From Streptosporangium sp. NBC_01495 (GTDB lineage: Bacteria; Actinomycetota; Actinomycetes; Streptosporangiales; Streptosporangiaceae), in the NCBI RefSeq assembly GCF_036250735.1, contig NZ_CP109430.1, positions 6,696,001-6,760,000 on the forward strand: 64,000 nt of DNA. The letters run 5' to 3'. Both the position numbers and the translations under genes were made by a program. The stretch's first letter is position 1. Each line of letters opens with the position of its first letter. Under the pieces are notes generated by a model that searched no databases, had not been told where the DNA came from, and saw nothing but the letters and a program-made list of their open reading frames with translations. This document shows, one piece after another, positions 55,360 through 62,371 of this stretch.

Positions 55360-56426
55360 AGGATCTCCTCCAGGGCGGCGCGGAACGCCGCCATCTCCTC
55401 AGGGGTACCGATCGAAACTCTCAGCCACCCGGGCGGCCCCACCTCGCGGATCAGCACCCCGCGATCCAGCAGGCCCCGCCACACCGCGTGCCGGTCCTCG
55501 AAGAGCCCGAACAGCACGAAGTTGGCGTCCGAGTCGGCGACCGCCAGCCCCCGGCCGCGCAGCCACTCCACCGTGGCGTCCCGCTCGGCCCGCAGCGCGT
55601 CGACCGCGCCGAGCAACTCCGCGCCGTGGGCGAGCGCGACCCGCGCCGCCGTCTGGGTGAGCGTGGACAGGTGGTACGGCAGCCGGACCAGCAGCAGCGC
55701 CTCGATCACCGCCGGGTGGGCGGCCAGGTATCCCAGCCGGGTCCCGGCCATGGCGAACGCCTTGGACATCGTCCGCGTGACGATCAGCCGGGGATTGTCC
55801 GGCAACAGGGTCAGCGCCGACGGGGTACCGGTGCGGGCGAACTCGAAGTAGGCCTCGTCCACCACCACCATGCCCGGCGCAGCCTCGACGATCCTGGCGA
55901 TCACCGCCGGATCCAGGGCGGTGCCGGTCGGATTGTTGGGCGACGTCAGGAAGACGACGTCGGGCCGGTGCTCCTCGATCGCGGCGACGGCCTTGTCCGG
56001 GTCGATCCCGAAGTCGTCCTCACGCGCCCCGGAGATCCACTCGGTCGAGGCACCGGTCGTGATGATCGGGTGCATCGAGTAGGAGGGCTCGAAACCCATC
56101 GCGACCCGACCGGGGCCGCCGAAGGCCTGCAGGATCTGCTGGAGCACCTCGTTGGAGCCGTTGGCGGCCCAGACCTGCTCCACGGCCAGGCCGTGCCCCA
56201 GATACGCGGCCAGCTCCCCGCGCAGGGCGAGCGCGTCGCGGTCGGGGTAGCGATTGAGCTCGGCCGCCTGGGCGCGTACGGCCTCGGCCAGGTCGGCGAC
56301 GAGGGACGCGGAGGGCCCGTAGGGGTTCTCGTTGGTGTTGAGCCTGACCGGGACGTCGATCTGGGGAGCACCGTACGGCGTACGGCCCCGAAGGTCGTCG
56401 CGGATCGGCAGATCTTCAAGCTTCAC
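55356..56426 (-). CDS. hisC: Histidinol-phosphate aminotransferase
   Basis: 356 residues. PLP enzyme: NENPYGPS, VWAANGSNEVLQQ, FLTSPNNPTG, VVVDEAYFEF and TRTMSKAFAMAGTRLGYL with the PLP Lys. It starts at GTG 56426, overlapping the stop of the last of five mini-ORFs by four bases, so its translation probably depends on re-initiation coming from hisD through the repeat. Its own ribosome site (GGGGGA) is weaker than those in the repeat. Confidence 0.96.
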   Translation of the reverse strand: MKLEDLPIRDDLRGRTPYGAPQIDVPVRLNTNENPYGPSASLVADLAEAVRAQAAELNRYPDRDALALRGELAAYLGHGLAVEQVWAANGSNEVLQQILQAFGGPGRVAMGFEPSYSMHPIITTGASTEWISGAREDDFGIDPDKAVAAIEEHRPDVVFLTSPNNPTGTALDPAVIARIVEAAPGMVVVDEAYFEFARTGTPSALTLLPDNPRLIVTRTMSKAFAMAGTRLGYLAAHPAVIEALLLVRLPYHLSTLTQTAARVALAHGAELLGAVDALRAERDATVEWLRGRGLAVADSDANFVLFGLFEDRHAVWRGLLDRGVLIREVGPPGWLRVSIGTPEEMAAFRAALEEIL

Positions 56427-56491
56427 GACGAAGTCCCCCAGTCGAACCGGGAACGAACATCCCCGACGAGCACAGGCGGGAAGGCCCTCAC
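56423..56491 (-). CDS. Mini-ORF 5 of the hisD-hisC relay (22 aa, diverged)
   Basis: Starts at GTG 56491 over the stop of mini-ORF 4 and runs VRAFPPVLVG...FDWGTSS; its TGA overlaps the GTG of hisC. Diverged from the other units but with the same layout and coupling. Confidence 0.5.
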   Translation of the reverse strand: MRAFPPVLVGDVRSRFDWGTSS

Positions 56492-56562
56492 GAGGGCACC
56501 TCCCAGTCGAAACGGGCGCGGATCGCCGCGCGCCCGATGAGCACGGGCCGGGAGGTCCTCAT
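56488..56562 (-). CDS. Mini-ORF 4 of the hisD-hisC relay (24 aa)
   Basis: ATG 56562, overlapping the stop of mini-ORF 3; same peptide as units 1-3 except Gly to Asp near the end (RFDWEVPS). Ribosome site GGGAGGTG seven bases before the start. Ends in a TGA overlapping a GTG. Confidence 0.5.
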   Translation of the reverse strand: MRTSRPVLIGRAAIRARFDWEVPS

Positions 56563-56633
56563 GAAGGCACCTCCCAGCCGAAACGGGCGCGGATCGCCGC
56601 GCGCCCGATGAGCACGGGCCGGGAGGTCCTCAT
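56559..56633 (-). CDS. Mini-ORF 3 of the hisD-hisC relay (24 aa)
   Basis: ATG 56633 to TGA, peptide MRTSRPVLIG...FGWEVPS, identical to units 1 and 2, with the same ribosome site and ATGA overlaps on both sides. Confidence 0.5.
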   Translation of the reverse strand: MRTSRPVLIGRAAIRARFGWEVPS

Positions 56634-56704
56634 GAAGGCACCTCCCAGCCGAAACGGGCGCGGATCGCCGCGCGCCCGATGAGCACGGGCCGGGAGGTCC
56701 TCAT
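56630..56704 (-). CDS. Mini-ORF 2 of the hisD-hisC relay (24 aa)
   Basis: ATG 56704 to TGA; same peptide and ribosome site as unit 1, ATGA overlap with unit 1 and unit 3. Confidence 0.5.
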   Translation of the reverse strand: MRTSRPVLIGRAAIRARFGWEVPS

Positions 56705-56775
56705 GAAGGCACCTCCCAGCCGAAACGGGCGCGGATCGCCGCGCGCCCGATGAGCACGGGCCGGGAGGTCCTCAT
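56701..56775 (-). CDS. Mini-ORF 1 of the hisD-hisC relay (24 aa)
   Basis: ATG 56775 overlaps the hisD stop by four bases; GGGAGGTG in the last hisD codons is seven bases upstream. Peptide MRTSRPVLIG...FGWEVPS, Arg-rich, no His codon, last 13 residues equal to the hisD C-terminus. Whether the peptide has any role is unknown. Confidence 0.5.
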   Translation of the reverse strand: MRTSRPVLIGRAAIRARFGWEVPS

Positions 56776-58079
56776 GAAGGCACCTCCCAGCCGAAACGGG
56801 CGCGGATCGCCGCGCCATGCGCCGGGAGGTCCTCGGTGTCGGCCAGCACGCACACGTGGGCGGCGGCACCGGCGAGGGCCTCGCGGCTGTAGTCGACGAC
56901 GTGGACACCGCGCAGGAACGTCTGCACCGACAGCCCCGAGGAGTGGCAGGCACAGCCGCCGGTGGGCAGCACGTGGTTGGAACCGGCCATGTAGTCGCCG
57001 AGCGAGACCGGCGCGTAGGAGCCGACGAAGATCGCTCCGGCGTTGCGCACCCGGGCGGCCAGCGCGTGCGCCCCGGCGGCGTGGATCTCCAGGTGCTCCG
57101 CGGCGTACGCGTCGACGACGCGCAGCCCGGCCTCCATGTCGTCGACCAGCAGGATGCCCGACTGGCGCCCCGACAGGGCCTCGGTGATCCGCTCGGCGTG
57201 CTTGGTCGCGGCGACCTGACGGGGCAGCTCCCGCTCGACGGCCTCGGCCAGCTCCACCGAGTCGGTGACGAGCACGGCGGCGGCGATCGTGTCGTGCTCG
57301 GCCTGGCTGATCAGGTCGGCGGCGACGTGCACCGGGTCGGCCGTGGAGTCGGCGAGGATCGCGATCTCGGTGGGGCCGGCCTCGGAGTCGATGCCGATGC
57401 GGCCCTTGAGCAGGCGCTTGGCGGCGGCCACCCAGATGTTGCCGGGGCCGGTGACCATGGTGACCGGCGGGCACTCCTCGGTGCCGTACGCGAACATCGC
57501 CACCGCCTGGGCGCCGCCGACCGCGTAGACCTCGTCCACGCCGAGCAGCGCGCACGCCGCCAGGATGGCCGGGTGCGGCAGCCCGCCGAACTCGCGCTGC
57601 GCGGGCGAGGAGACCGCCAGGGAGGGCACCCCCGCCTCCTGGGCGGGAACGACGTTCATGACCACGCTGGAGGGGTAGACCGCCCGGCCGCCGGGGACGT
57701 ACAGCCCCACGCGGTCGACGGGCACCCAGCGCTCGGTGACAGTGCCGCCGGGCACGACCTGGGTGGTGACGTCGGCGCGCCGCTGGTCGCGGTGGACGAG
57801 GCGGGCGCGGCGGATCGACTCCTCCAGCGCCGCCCTGACCTTCGGGTCGAGCCCCTCCAGCGCCCCGGTGACCGCCTCGGCGGGCACGCGGGTGGACTCC
57901 AGCTCGACACCGTCGAACCTGGCGGTCAGCTCCCGCACGGCGGCGACCCCGCGATGACGCACGTCCTCGCAGATGGGCCGCACCTTCTCCAGGGCGGCTT
58001 CGACGTCGAGGTCGGCACGGGGCAGCACGTCGCGGAGGTCCCCCGGAAGGGGCCCTCGCAGGTCGGTACGCGAAATCAC
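56772..58079 (-). CDS. hisD: Histidinol dehydrogenase
   Basis: 435 residues from GTG 58079. Oxidises histidinol to histidine with NAD and zinc. Blocks VPGGRAVYPSSVVMN, GPGNIWVAAAK, EAGPTEIAILAD, AQAEHDTI in the form SQAEHDTIAAAV, and SNHVLPTGG with zinc ligands are present; the C-terminus AAIRARFGWEVPS lies in the repeat unit. First gene of the his operon. Divergent from the YbaK gene. Confidence 0.97.
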   Translation of the reverse strand: MISRTDLRGPLPGDLRDVLPRADLDVEAALEKVRPICEDVRHRGVAAVRELTARFDGVELESTRVPAEAVTGALEGLDPKVRAALEESIRRARLVHRDQRRADVTTQVVPGGTVTERWVPVDRVGLYVPGGRAVYPSSVVMNVVPAQEAGVPSLAVSSPAQREFGGLPHPAILAACALLGVDEVYAVGGAQAVAMFAYGTEECPPVTMVTGPGNIWVAAAKRLLKGRIGIDSEAGPTEIAILADSTADPVHVAADLISQAEHDTIAAAVLVTDSVELAEAVERELPRQVAATKHAERITEALSGRQSGILLVDDMEAGLRVVDAYAAEHLEIHAAGAHALAARVRNAGAIFVGSYAPVSLGDYMAGSNHVLPTGGCACHSSGLSVQTFLRGVHVVDYSREALAGAAAHVCVLADTEDLPAHGAAIRARFGWEVPS

Positions 58080-58178
58080 CCGTTCAGTCTACGGAGGTCC
58101 GCCACCCGATATCGTCCCGTCCATTATCCGGACAACGCCTTTACTATGTAGATTTTAACCAGCCGCTACGCTTTCCCT
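58080..58178. promoter_or_regulatory. Divergent promoter region hisD / ybaK
   Basis: On the minus strand GATAAT (58128-58123) is a good -10 match about 45 bases before the hisD start, though with a weak -35. On the plus strand TACGCT (58167-58172) ends seven bases before the ybaK GTG with no ribosome site, suggesting a leaderless transcript. The region is AT-rich for this genome. Confidence 0.4.
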
Positions 58179-58679
58179 GTGAGTAAGAGCAAGAACAAGG
58201 GCGGCCAGGGAACCCCCGCGACGGTGGCCCTGACCCAGGCCAAGGTCGATTTCACCCTGCACCCCTACGAGCACGACGCGAACGCGCAGGCCTACGGCGA
58301 GGAGGCGGCCGACGCCCTCGGGGTGCCGTACGGACAGATCTTCAAAACGCTCGTGGCCGAGGTGGAGAGCGGGCTGGCCGTCGCGGTGGTGCCGGTGTCG
58401 GGCAAGCTCGACCTCAAGGCGTTCGCGGCGGCGCTGGGGAGCAAGCGGGCGGCGATGGCCGACGCGGCCAAGGTCGAGCGGGTCACCGGCTACGTGGTCG
58501 GCGGCATCAGCCCCCTCGGGCAGCGCAAGCGCCTGCCGACCGTGGTCGACGCCTCCGCGCTCGGCTTCGCGACGATCTACTTCTCCGCCGGGCGGCGCGG
58601 GCTGCAGATCGAGACCGGCCCGTCGGAGCTGGTACGGCTCACCCAGGCCGTCACCGCCCCCATCGGCAAGGCCGACTGA
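58179..58679 (+). CDS. ybaK: YbaK/EbsC-type Cys-tRNA(Pro) deacylase
   Basis: 166 residues, full length for the family. Hydrolyses Cys wrongly attached to tRNA-Pro. Family blocks: TPATVALTQAKVDFTLHPYEHD (in parts), YGEEAADALGVPYGQIFKTLV with the conserved Lys of FKTL, and GGISPLGQRKRLPTVVD. GTG start 58179. Alone, divergent from hisD. Confidence 0.93.
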   Translation: MSKSKNKGGQGTPATVALTQAKVDFTLHPYEHDANAQAYGEEAADALGVPYGQIFKTLVAEVESGLAVAVVPVSGKLDLKAFAAALGSKRAAMADAAKVERVTGYVVGGISPLGQRKRLPTVVDASALGFATIYFSAGRRGLQIETGPSELVRLTQAVTAPIGKAD

Positions 58680-58823
58680 GGCTCCCGCGAGGTCCCGCGA
58701 GTCCCACAAGACGACCCCGCTCCCCCGGGCGGGTCCTGTCGAAGGTTGCCGACGCGGCGCGCGGCGGCGTTCGGTCAGACTCGGTATGACGGGACGTACC
58801 TGACCGGGGACATCGGGGGCAAG

Positions 58824-60212
58824 ATGCACTACCTGACCGCTACCGAGATGATCGAGCTGCTGCGCACCAGGCAGGTCGGCGCGGTCGAGCTGCTCGACGC
58901 GCACCTGCGGCGGATCGAGGAGGTCAACCCGAAGGTCAACGCGATCGTCACGCTGGTGGCCGAGCGCGCCAGGCGGGAGGCCGAGGAGGCCGACCGGGAC
59001 CTGGCCCGCGGCCGGTGGCGGGGGCCGCTGCACGGGCTGCCGGTCGCGCACAAGGACCTGGCCGACACCGCGGGGATCCGCACCACGTACGGCTCGCCGA
59101 TCTTCGCCGACCACGTCCCCGTCTCCGACGCGCCGATCGTGCGGCGGATGCGCGAGGCCGGGGCGATCACGGTCGGCAAGACCAACACCCCGGAGTTCGG
59201 CACCGGCTCGCACACCGTGAACGAGATCTTCGGCGCCACCCGCAACCCCTACGACCTGTCGAGGTCGGCCGGGGGCAGCAGCGGCGGGGCCGCGGCGGCG
59301 CTGGCGACCGGCATGGTGGCGCTGGCCGACGGCTCCGACATGGGCGGCTCGCTGCGCAATCCGGCCTCCTTCTGCAACGTGGCGGGGCTGCGGCCCACCC
59401 CGGGTCGGATCCCCTCGCCGTCACCCGTCGCGGCCTGGTTCACCCTCGGCGTCCCGGGACCGATGGCACGTACCGCGGAGGACCTCGCGCTGCTGATGAG
59501 CGCGGTGGCGGGGTTCGACGCCGCCTCCCCCCTGTCGATCACCGAGAGCGGCTCCGCCTTCGCCGGGCCCCTGGACCTCGACCTGACCGGGGTGCGGATC
59601 GCCTGGAGCCCCGACCTGGGCGGGCTGCCGGTCGACGCGGAGACGGCCAAGGTCACCGCGGACGCCCCGGCCGCGCTCGCGGAGCTGGGCGCGCGGGTGG
59701 AGCGGGTGGACCTGGACCTGTCCGCCGCCGAGGACGCCTTCCGGATCTACCGCGCGTGGTACTACGCGCTCTCCTTCGGCGACCTGCCGCAGGAGAGCCT
59801 GGGGGCGAACGTGCGCTGGAACGTCGAGCGGGGCCGCGAGGTGACCGGCGCCGACCTGGCCCGCGCGGAGCGGCTGCGCAGCGGGCTCTACCGGCGGATG
59901 AACTCCTTCTTCGACACCTACGACTTCCTGATCGCGCCGGTCAGCCAGGTGCCGCCGTTCCCGGTGGACGCCCCGTACGTCTCGGAGATCAACGGGGAGG
60001 CGCTGCCCGACTACCTGGCCTGGATGCGCTCGGCCTACTGGGTCAGCGTGCTGCACGCCCCGGCGGCGTCGGTGCCGTGCGGGTTCACCTCCGGCGGGCT
60101 GCCGGTGGGCGTGCAGATCGTCGGGCGCCCCTTCGCCGACATGGCGGTGCTGCGGCTGGCCCACGCGTTCGAGCGCGCCACCGGCCACGGCTCGCACCGG
60201 CCGCCCCTCTGA
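58824..60212 (+). CDS. Amidase (amidase signature family)
   Basis: 462 residues from ATG 58824 (GGGGG four bases upstream); an earlier in-frame ATG at 58746 gives a less natural N-terminus. Ser-Ser-Lys triad: Lys in PVAHKDLADT, the two Ser in SAGGSSGGAAAALATGM (in parts) and SDMGGSLRNPAS. Hydrolyses an amide of unknown identity; GatA is unlikely because no gatB/C neighbours and the motif context differs. The stop codon lies in a 72-bp duplicated segment. Confidence 0.93.
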   Translation: MHYLTATEMIELLRTRQVGAVELLDAHLRRIEEVNPKVNAIVTLVAERARREAEEADRDLARGRWRGPLHGLPVAHKDLADTAGIRTTYGSPIFADHVPVSDAPIVRRMREAGAITVGKTNTPEFGTGSHTVNEIFGATRNPYDLSRSAGGSSGGAAAALATGMVALADGSDMGGSLRNPASFCNVAGLRPTPGRIPSPSPVAAWFTLGVPGPMARTAEDLALLMSAVAGFDAASPLSITESGSAFAGPLDLDLTGVRIAWSPDLGGLPVDAETAKVTADAPAALAELGARVERVDLDLSAAEDAFRIYRAWYYALSFGDLPQESLGANVRWNVERGREVTGADLARAERLRSGLYRRMNSFFDTYDFLIAPVSQVPPFPVDAPYVSEINGEALPDYLAWMRSAYWVSVLHAPAASVPCGFTSGGLPVGVQIVGRPFADMAVLRLAHAFERATGHGSHRPPL

Positions 60213-60286
60213 CCTCGGCCGGGTCCCGGTCCCGCGCCCGCCACACCCGGACACGGTCACGGCTCGCACCGGCCGCCCCTCTGACC
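60186..60286 (+). repeat. 72-bp tandem duplication at the amidase 3' end
   Basis: A 29-base block containing the last amidase codons and stop (starting CACGGCTCGCACCGG) recurs exactly 72 bases downstream (60186 and 60258). The second copy lies in non-coding DNA before the next, convergent gene. Confidence 0.9.
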
Positions 60287-60343
60287 CCTGCCGCCCTCCC
60301 GGCTTTCGGCCCCGCACCCGCCACCGGGATCACGCGGGCCGGC

Positions 60344-60907
60344 CTACCGGTCGCCGGTCCGGTCGCTGATGTCGTACGACGACAGCGGCCCGTAGGGGTC
60401 GTTCCCGCCGAAAGGGCGGCGCAGCGGGGAGTCGCGGTAGCCCGCGATGCCCTCCAGGGCGAAGAAGAGGCCGGCGGCCAGCGTCGGCCACACGAACAGC
60501 ACTCCCTGGGCGGTCAGCGCCAGCGGCCCCGCGATCAGCGACGCGGACGTCCCCGAGGCGCTCACGCTCACGGCGCCGAGATTGACCGTCTCCCCCACCA
60601 CCAGCGCCAGGTACGCGCCGAGCAGGCCGCCCGCGGACAGGCCCACCACCACCGGCAGCGGACGGCCCCCGCGCGACACGCTGTAGCCGACGGCCCCGCA
60701 GGCGAGCCCGAGCGCACCGGTGATCACGGCGAACCAGCCGTCGGCGGCGATCAGCGCCTGGGTGGAGGGATCGGCCAGCAGCGGCCCCCCGTTCGTCACG
60801 ACGTACGGGGGGCGCGGCGCGGCCAGCGACCACAGGATCCCGGCGACGACCCCGATCAGCGCGAGCACCAGCACGGTGATCACAAAATCACGCACGCCGC
60901 GCACCAT
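60344..60907 (-). CDS. Four-helix membrane protein of unknown function
   Basis: 187 residues from ATG 60907 (GAGGGTGAGGGA upstream). Helices at about 8-28, 53-70, 85-103 and 120-140; the N-terminal run AAPRPPYVVT after helix one and the C-terminal cytoplasmic part are typical of conserved actinobacterial proteins, possibly DUF2567. Function unknown. Divergent from murA. Confidence 0.75.
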   Translation of the reverse strand: MVRGVRDFVITVLVLALIGVVAGILWSLAAPRPPYVVTNGGPLLADPSTQALIAADGWFAVITGALGLACGAVGYSVSRGGRPLPVVVGLSAGGLLGAYLALVVGETVNLGAVSVSASGTSASLIAGPLALTAQGVLFVWPTLAAGLFFALEGIAGYRDSPLRRPFGGNDPYGPLSSYDISDRTGDR

Positions 60908-61002
60908 GGTTCCCTCACCCTCTGTGCAGATGTGCCCGATGTTACATACCTCTCGGCCCGGCGCCATCCGAGGCCTCGATCGAATCCCGTTACTCTGGCG
61001 GT

Positions 61003-62319
61003 GTGAACGAAGAGGTATGGCTGATCGAACCCTCCGGGCCGCTGCGCGGTGACGTCGAGGTCCGCGGCTCCAAGAACGGCGTCTCCAAGCACATGGTCGC
61101 CGCGATGCTGGGCACCGGTGAGAGCACGATCCAGAACGCCCCGGACGTGGGCGAGGTGGGGATCACCGCTCAGATGCTGAGGGCACTCGGCATCGACGTG
61201 GAGATCAGCGCCGGGGAGATCTCCGTCGCCCCGGGGAAGCAGATCAACCCGCACGTCCCGGCGGCGTTCACCGGCCTCAACAGGATCCCGATCCTGATGC
61301 TGGGCCCGCTGCTGCACCTGGCGGGCGAGGCGTTCGTTCCGCTGGTCGGCGGCGACCCGATCGGCCGCCGACCCGTCGACTTCCACGTCGAGGCGCTGCG
61401 CGCGATGGGCGCCGAGGTCGAGGTGAGCGACACGGGGGTGTACGCCAAGGCCAAGCGGCTGCGCGGCACCCGGATCGAGCTGCCCTACCCCAGCGTCGGG
61501 GCCACCGAGACGATCCTGATGTCCGCGGTGCTGGCCGAGGGCAAGACCGTGCTGAAGGGCGCGGCGATGGAGCCCGAGGTGGTGGAGCTCGCCCTGTTCC
61601 TGCAGCGCATGGGGGCGCGCATCGAGCTGAGCCCCGACCGGCGCATCGTGATCGAGGGCGTGGAGCGCCTGCACGGCGCCTCCACCTGGCTCAACGGCGA
61701 CCGCATCGAGGCGTTCTCCTACCTGGCGGCCGGGCTGATCACCGGCGGGCAGGTGCGGGTGCACGGCTGCCCGCAGGACCGGCTGGTGACCGCGATCACC
61801 ACCCTGGCCAGGATGGGCGCCGAGGTCGACATCACCGACGACTACCTGTCGGCGTCCGCGCCGCACGGGCTGCGGGCCGCGGCGGTGCAGACCGACACGC
61901 ACCCGGGGTTCATGACCGACTGGCAGACGCCCCTGATGGTGCTGTTCACGCAGGCCCAGGGCATGTCGGTGCTGCACGAGACGGTGTTCGAGAACCGCCT
62001 GGTCTACGTGCCCGCGCTGCAGAAGATGGGCTGCGAGATCGAGGTCTTCGACGTCTGCCTCGGCGGCCCCGCCTGCCGCTACCACGACACCAACGCCAAG
62101 CACTCGGCGGTCGTGCGCGGCGTGTCCAGGCTGAGCGGCGCCGACGTGACGCTGCCCGACATCCGGGCCGGGTTCTCGGCCGTGCTGGCCGCCGCCGCCG
62201 CCGAGGGCACCTCCACCCTGCGCGGGGTGCACCACATCGAGCGGGGTTACCACCGGCCGTTCGAGCAGTTCGCCTCGCTCGGGCTGAAGATCAGTCGAGA
62301 AAAGGTGCAGGACGGGTAA
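61003..62319 (+). CDS. murA: UDP-N-acetylglucosamine 1-carboxyvinyltransferase (MurA), Cys-to-Asp form
   Basis: 438 residues. Adds enolpyruvate to UDP-GlcNAc in the first step of peptidoglycan synthesis. EPSGPLRGDVEVRGSKNG supplies the Lys-Asn pair in GSKNG; the active-site loop reads VGGDPIGRRPVDFH with Asp118 where most enzymes have the Cys that fosfomycin alkylates. Other blocks (VGATETILMSAVLAEG, RAGFSAVLAA) are normal. Asp here is known in Mycobacterium tuberculosis and chlamydiae and gives native fosfomycin resistance. It could also be a second, specialised MurA. GTG start; a class A PBP follows. Confidence 0.9.
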   Translation: MNEEVWLIEPSGPLRGDVEVRGSKNGVSKHMVAAMLGTGESTIQNAPDVGEVGITAQMLRALGIDVEISAGEISVAPGKQINPHVPAAFTGLNRIPILMLGPLLHLAGEAFVPLVGGDPIGRRPVDFHVEALRAMGAEVEVSDTGVYAKAKRLRGTRIELPYPSVGATETILMSAVLAEGKTVLKGAAMEPEVVELALFLQRMGARIELSPDRRIVIEGVERLHGASTWLNGDRIEAFSYLAAGLITGGQVRVHGCPQDRLVTAITTLARMGAEVDITDDYLSASAPHGLRAAAVQTDTHPGFMTDWQTPLMVLFTQAQGMSVLHETVFENRLVYVPALQKMGCEIEVFDVCLGGPACRYHDTNAKHSAVVRGVSRLSGADVTLPDIRAGFSAVLAAAAAEGTSTLRGVHHIERGYHRPFEQFASLGLKISREKVQDG

Positions 62320-62371
62320 GAATTGGCAATCGGGCGTTTGTAGGTGATCATCTGGTCGCACGTTACTATGC

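Larger units (their letters stand above)
56423..56820 (-). repeat. 71-bp tandem repeat array between hisD and hisC, derived from the hisD 3' end
   Basis: Identical units begin at 56774, 56703, 56632 and 56561 (period 71), with a slightly changed unit ending near 56490 and a more diverged one (65-base offset) reaching the hisC start. The unit copies the hisD 3' end: the RARFGWEVPS codons, the ribosome-site-like GGGAGGTG and the stop-start TCATGA. Because 71 is not a multiple of three, every unit ends its own frame and opens the next. Confidence 0.95.

Noticed and set aside
56423..56820. CRISPR array
   Set aside because: The 71-bp units are directly tandem with no spacers and match the end of hisD.
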